From the NCBI GenBank assembly GCA_937919795.1, contig CALFOA010000188.1:1-6696 (forward strand): a stretch of 6,696 bases of DNA, in the 5' to 3' direction. The translations under genes were made by a program, and so were the position numbers. Below the pieces are notes generated by a model. It made no database searches and was not told the DNA's origin. It saw only the letters and a list, made by a program, of their open reading frames with translations. This document shows positions 6,137 through 6,696 of the stretch, in pieces. This DNA comes from an uncultured Neisseria sp. Its GTDB lineage: Bacteria > Pseudomonadota > Gammaproteobacteria > Burkholderiales > Neisseriaceae. The number at the start of each line of letters is the position of its first letter. Position 1 is the stretch's first letter.

Positions 6137-6178
6137 AAACAATGCCTGTCTGAAAGATTTTTCAGACAGGCATTGTTT
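6137..6178. terminator. Bidirectional DUS-pair terminator between fxsA and the GNAT gene
   Basis: DUS copies at 6143-6154 (plus) and 6161-6172 (minus) give a perfect 19-bp stem (6137-6155 with 6160-6178) with a 4-base loop. The right side continues to TTTTTT at 6175-6180. On the minus strand the stem ends in GTTTG, a weaker tract. It lies 30 bases after the fxsA stop codon and 28 bases after the stop of the minus-strand gene. Confidence 0.9.
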
Positions 6179-6206
6179 TTGCCATTTTAAGACTGATAAC
6201 GATTTG

Positions 6207-6696
6207 TTAACGAATGCTCGCCACATCACAAGCGAAATGGTAGCCGACAATATCGAAGCCGTGGCGGAAATAAAAACGGCGGGCATCGGAGCGCTCGCTG
6301 CCGATATTTGAGTCCACATGAATCTGTCCCACTCCGGCCGCTTGCGAGATTTTCGCCACTTCTTTCAGTAAACGGCTGGCATGGCCACGCCCACGGCTAT
6401 TGGGAATCACCACCAAATCATCAATATGGGTATGCACGCCGTTCACCAGATTCACTGCCTGGTGGAAACCGCATACCGCCACCGCATTGTGTTTGCCTTC
6501 TTCAAAGATACCGATTAAGCGATAGCCTTGCGGGCGTTGCAACTGGTTGACCTGTTCGACAAAGCGGTTCACATCGGTGAGCATCGGGCGCAGGACGCTG
6601 AGCGCGGCAAAAGCCACCGCTGTTTCCTGCTCGCCAATCTCGCGCATTTCCCACTTCGCGGTTTCTGCTGCCTTAGGCTCAACCGCCGCTGCCGGT
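6207..6696 (-). CDS. GNAT family N-acetyltransferase (5' end may lie beyond the window)
   Basis: This is an acetyl-CoA-dependent transferase of unknown substrate. Numbered from the ATG ending at 6647 (146 residues), motif A with the pyrophosphate-binding loop is DDLVVIPNSRGRGHASRLL (76-94; RxxGxA at 85-90). The C-terminal ARRFYFRHGFDIVGYHF (122-138) is the usual motif B, with Y126 at the position of the general acid. The N-terminal LRPML at 19-23 is common in this subgroup. The reading frame has no stop from that ATG to the window edge (16 more codons: PAAAVEPKAAETAKWE). The Shine-Dalgarno before the internal ATG is poor, and KWEMREI looks like the normal first strand. The true start may therefore lie outside, with an Ala/Pro/Glu-rich lead, and the feature is drawn to the edge. 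The alternative is a 146-residue protein starting at 6647. It converges on fxsA. Confidence 0.85.
   Translation of the reverse strand, partial: PAAAVEPKAAETAKWEMREIGEQETAVAFAALSVLRPMLTDVNRFVEQVNQLQRPQGYRLIGIFEEGKHNAVAVCGFHQAVNLVNGVHTHIDDLVVIPNSRGRGHASRLLKEVAKISQAAGVGQIHVDSNIGSERSDARRFYFRHGFDIVGYHFACDVASIR

Overview
This window looks like an ordinary core-genome segment of a Neisseriaceae bacterium. The most diagnostic signal is a 14-mer, ATGCCTGTCTGAAA, present nine times, all between genes. It contains the 12-mer TGCCTGTCTGAA, which I recall as the 'TG-wadDUS' dialect of the neisserial DNA uptake sequence (DUS), described for Neisseria wadsworthii and N. shayeganii. The protein sequences fit Neisseria-type housekeeping genes. 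The species call rests on the DUS dialect alone and is an inference.

Layout. Positions 1-1074 (minus) hold most of the GTPase gene obg, whose last codons lie beyond the left edge. Positions 1075-1327 hold the obg promoter and leader, a widely spaced inverted DUS pair and the terminator of the next operon. Positions 1328-3168 (minus) are the rpsB-tsf operon (ribosomal protein S2, elongation factor Ts), with a near-consensus promoter, a structured leader and an intergenic hairpin. Upstream of it, 3157-3360 (minus) encodes a small two-helix membrane protein of unknown function. A divergent intergenic region then leads into ppa (inorganic pyrophosphatase, 3499-4029, plus) and a 5-formyltetrahydrofolate cyclo-ligase gene (4098-4685, plus). 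A short NlpD-like LysM/M23 lipoprotein gene (4743-5417, minus) converges on the latter. An FxsA-family membrane protein gene (5618-6106, plus) diverges from it and converges on a GNAT acetyltransferase gene (6207 to the right edge, minus).

Functionally the genes serve translation and ribosome assembly (rpsB, tsf, obg), pyrophosphate removal (ppa), folate salvage (fau-like), and envelope or cell-division functions (nlpD-like, fxsA). The GNAT enzyme has an unknown substrate. The obg, rpsB, ppa and fxsA genes have recognisable sigma70-type promoters. Convergent gene pairs are separated by DUS-pair hairpins that also look like bidirectional terminators.

I found no mobile element, CRISPR array, tRNA, rRNA, phage gene or defence system, and nothing that I would call a new multi-gene system. 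No stretch longer than about 255 bases lacks a gene. What deserves a second look is how DUS copies, promoters and terminators are interleaved, and the architecture of the rpsB leader.
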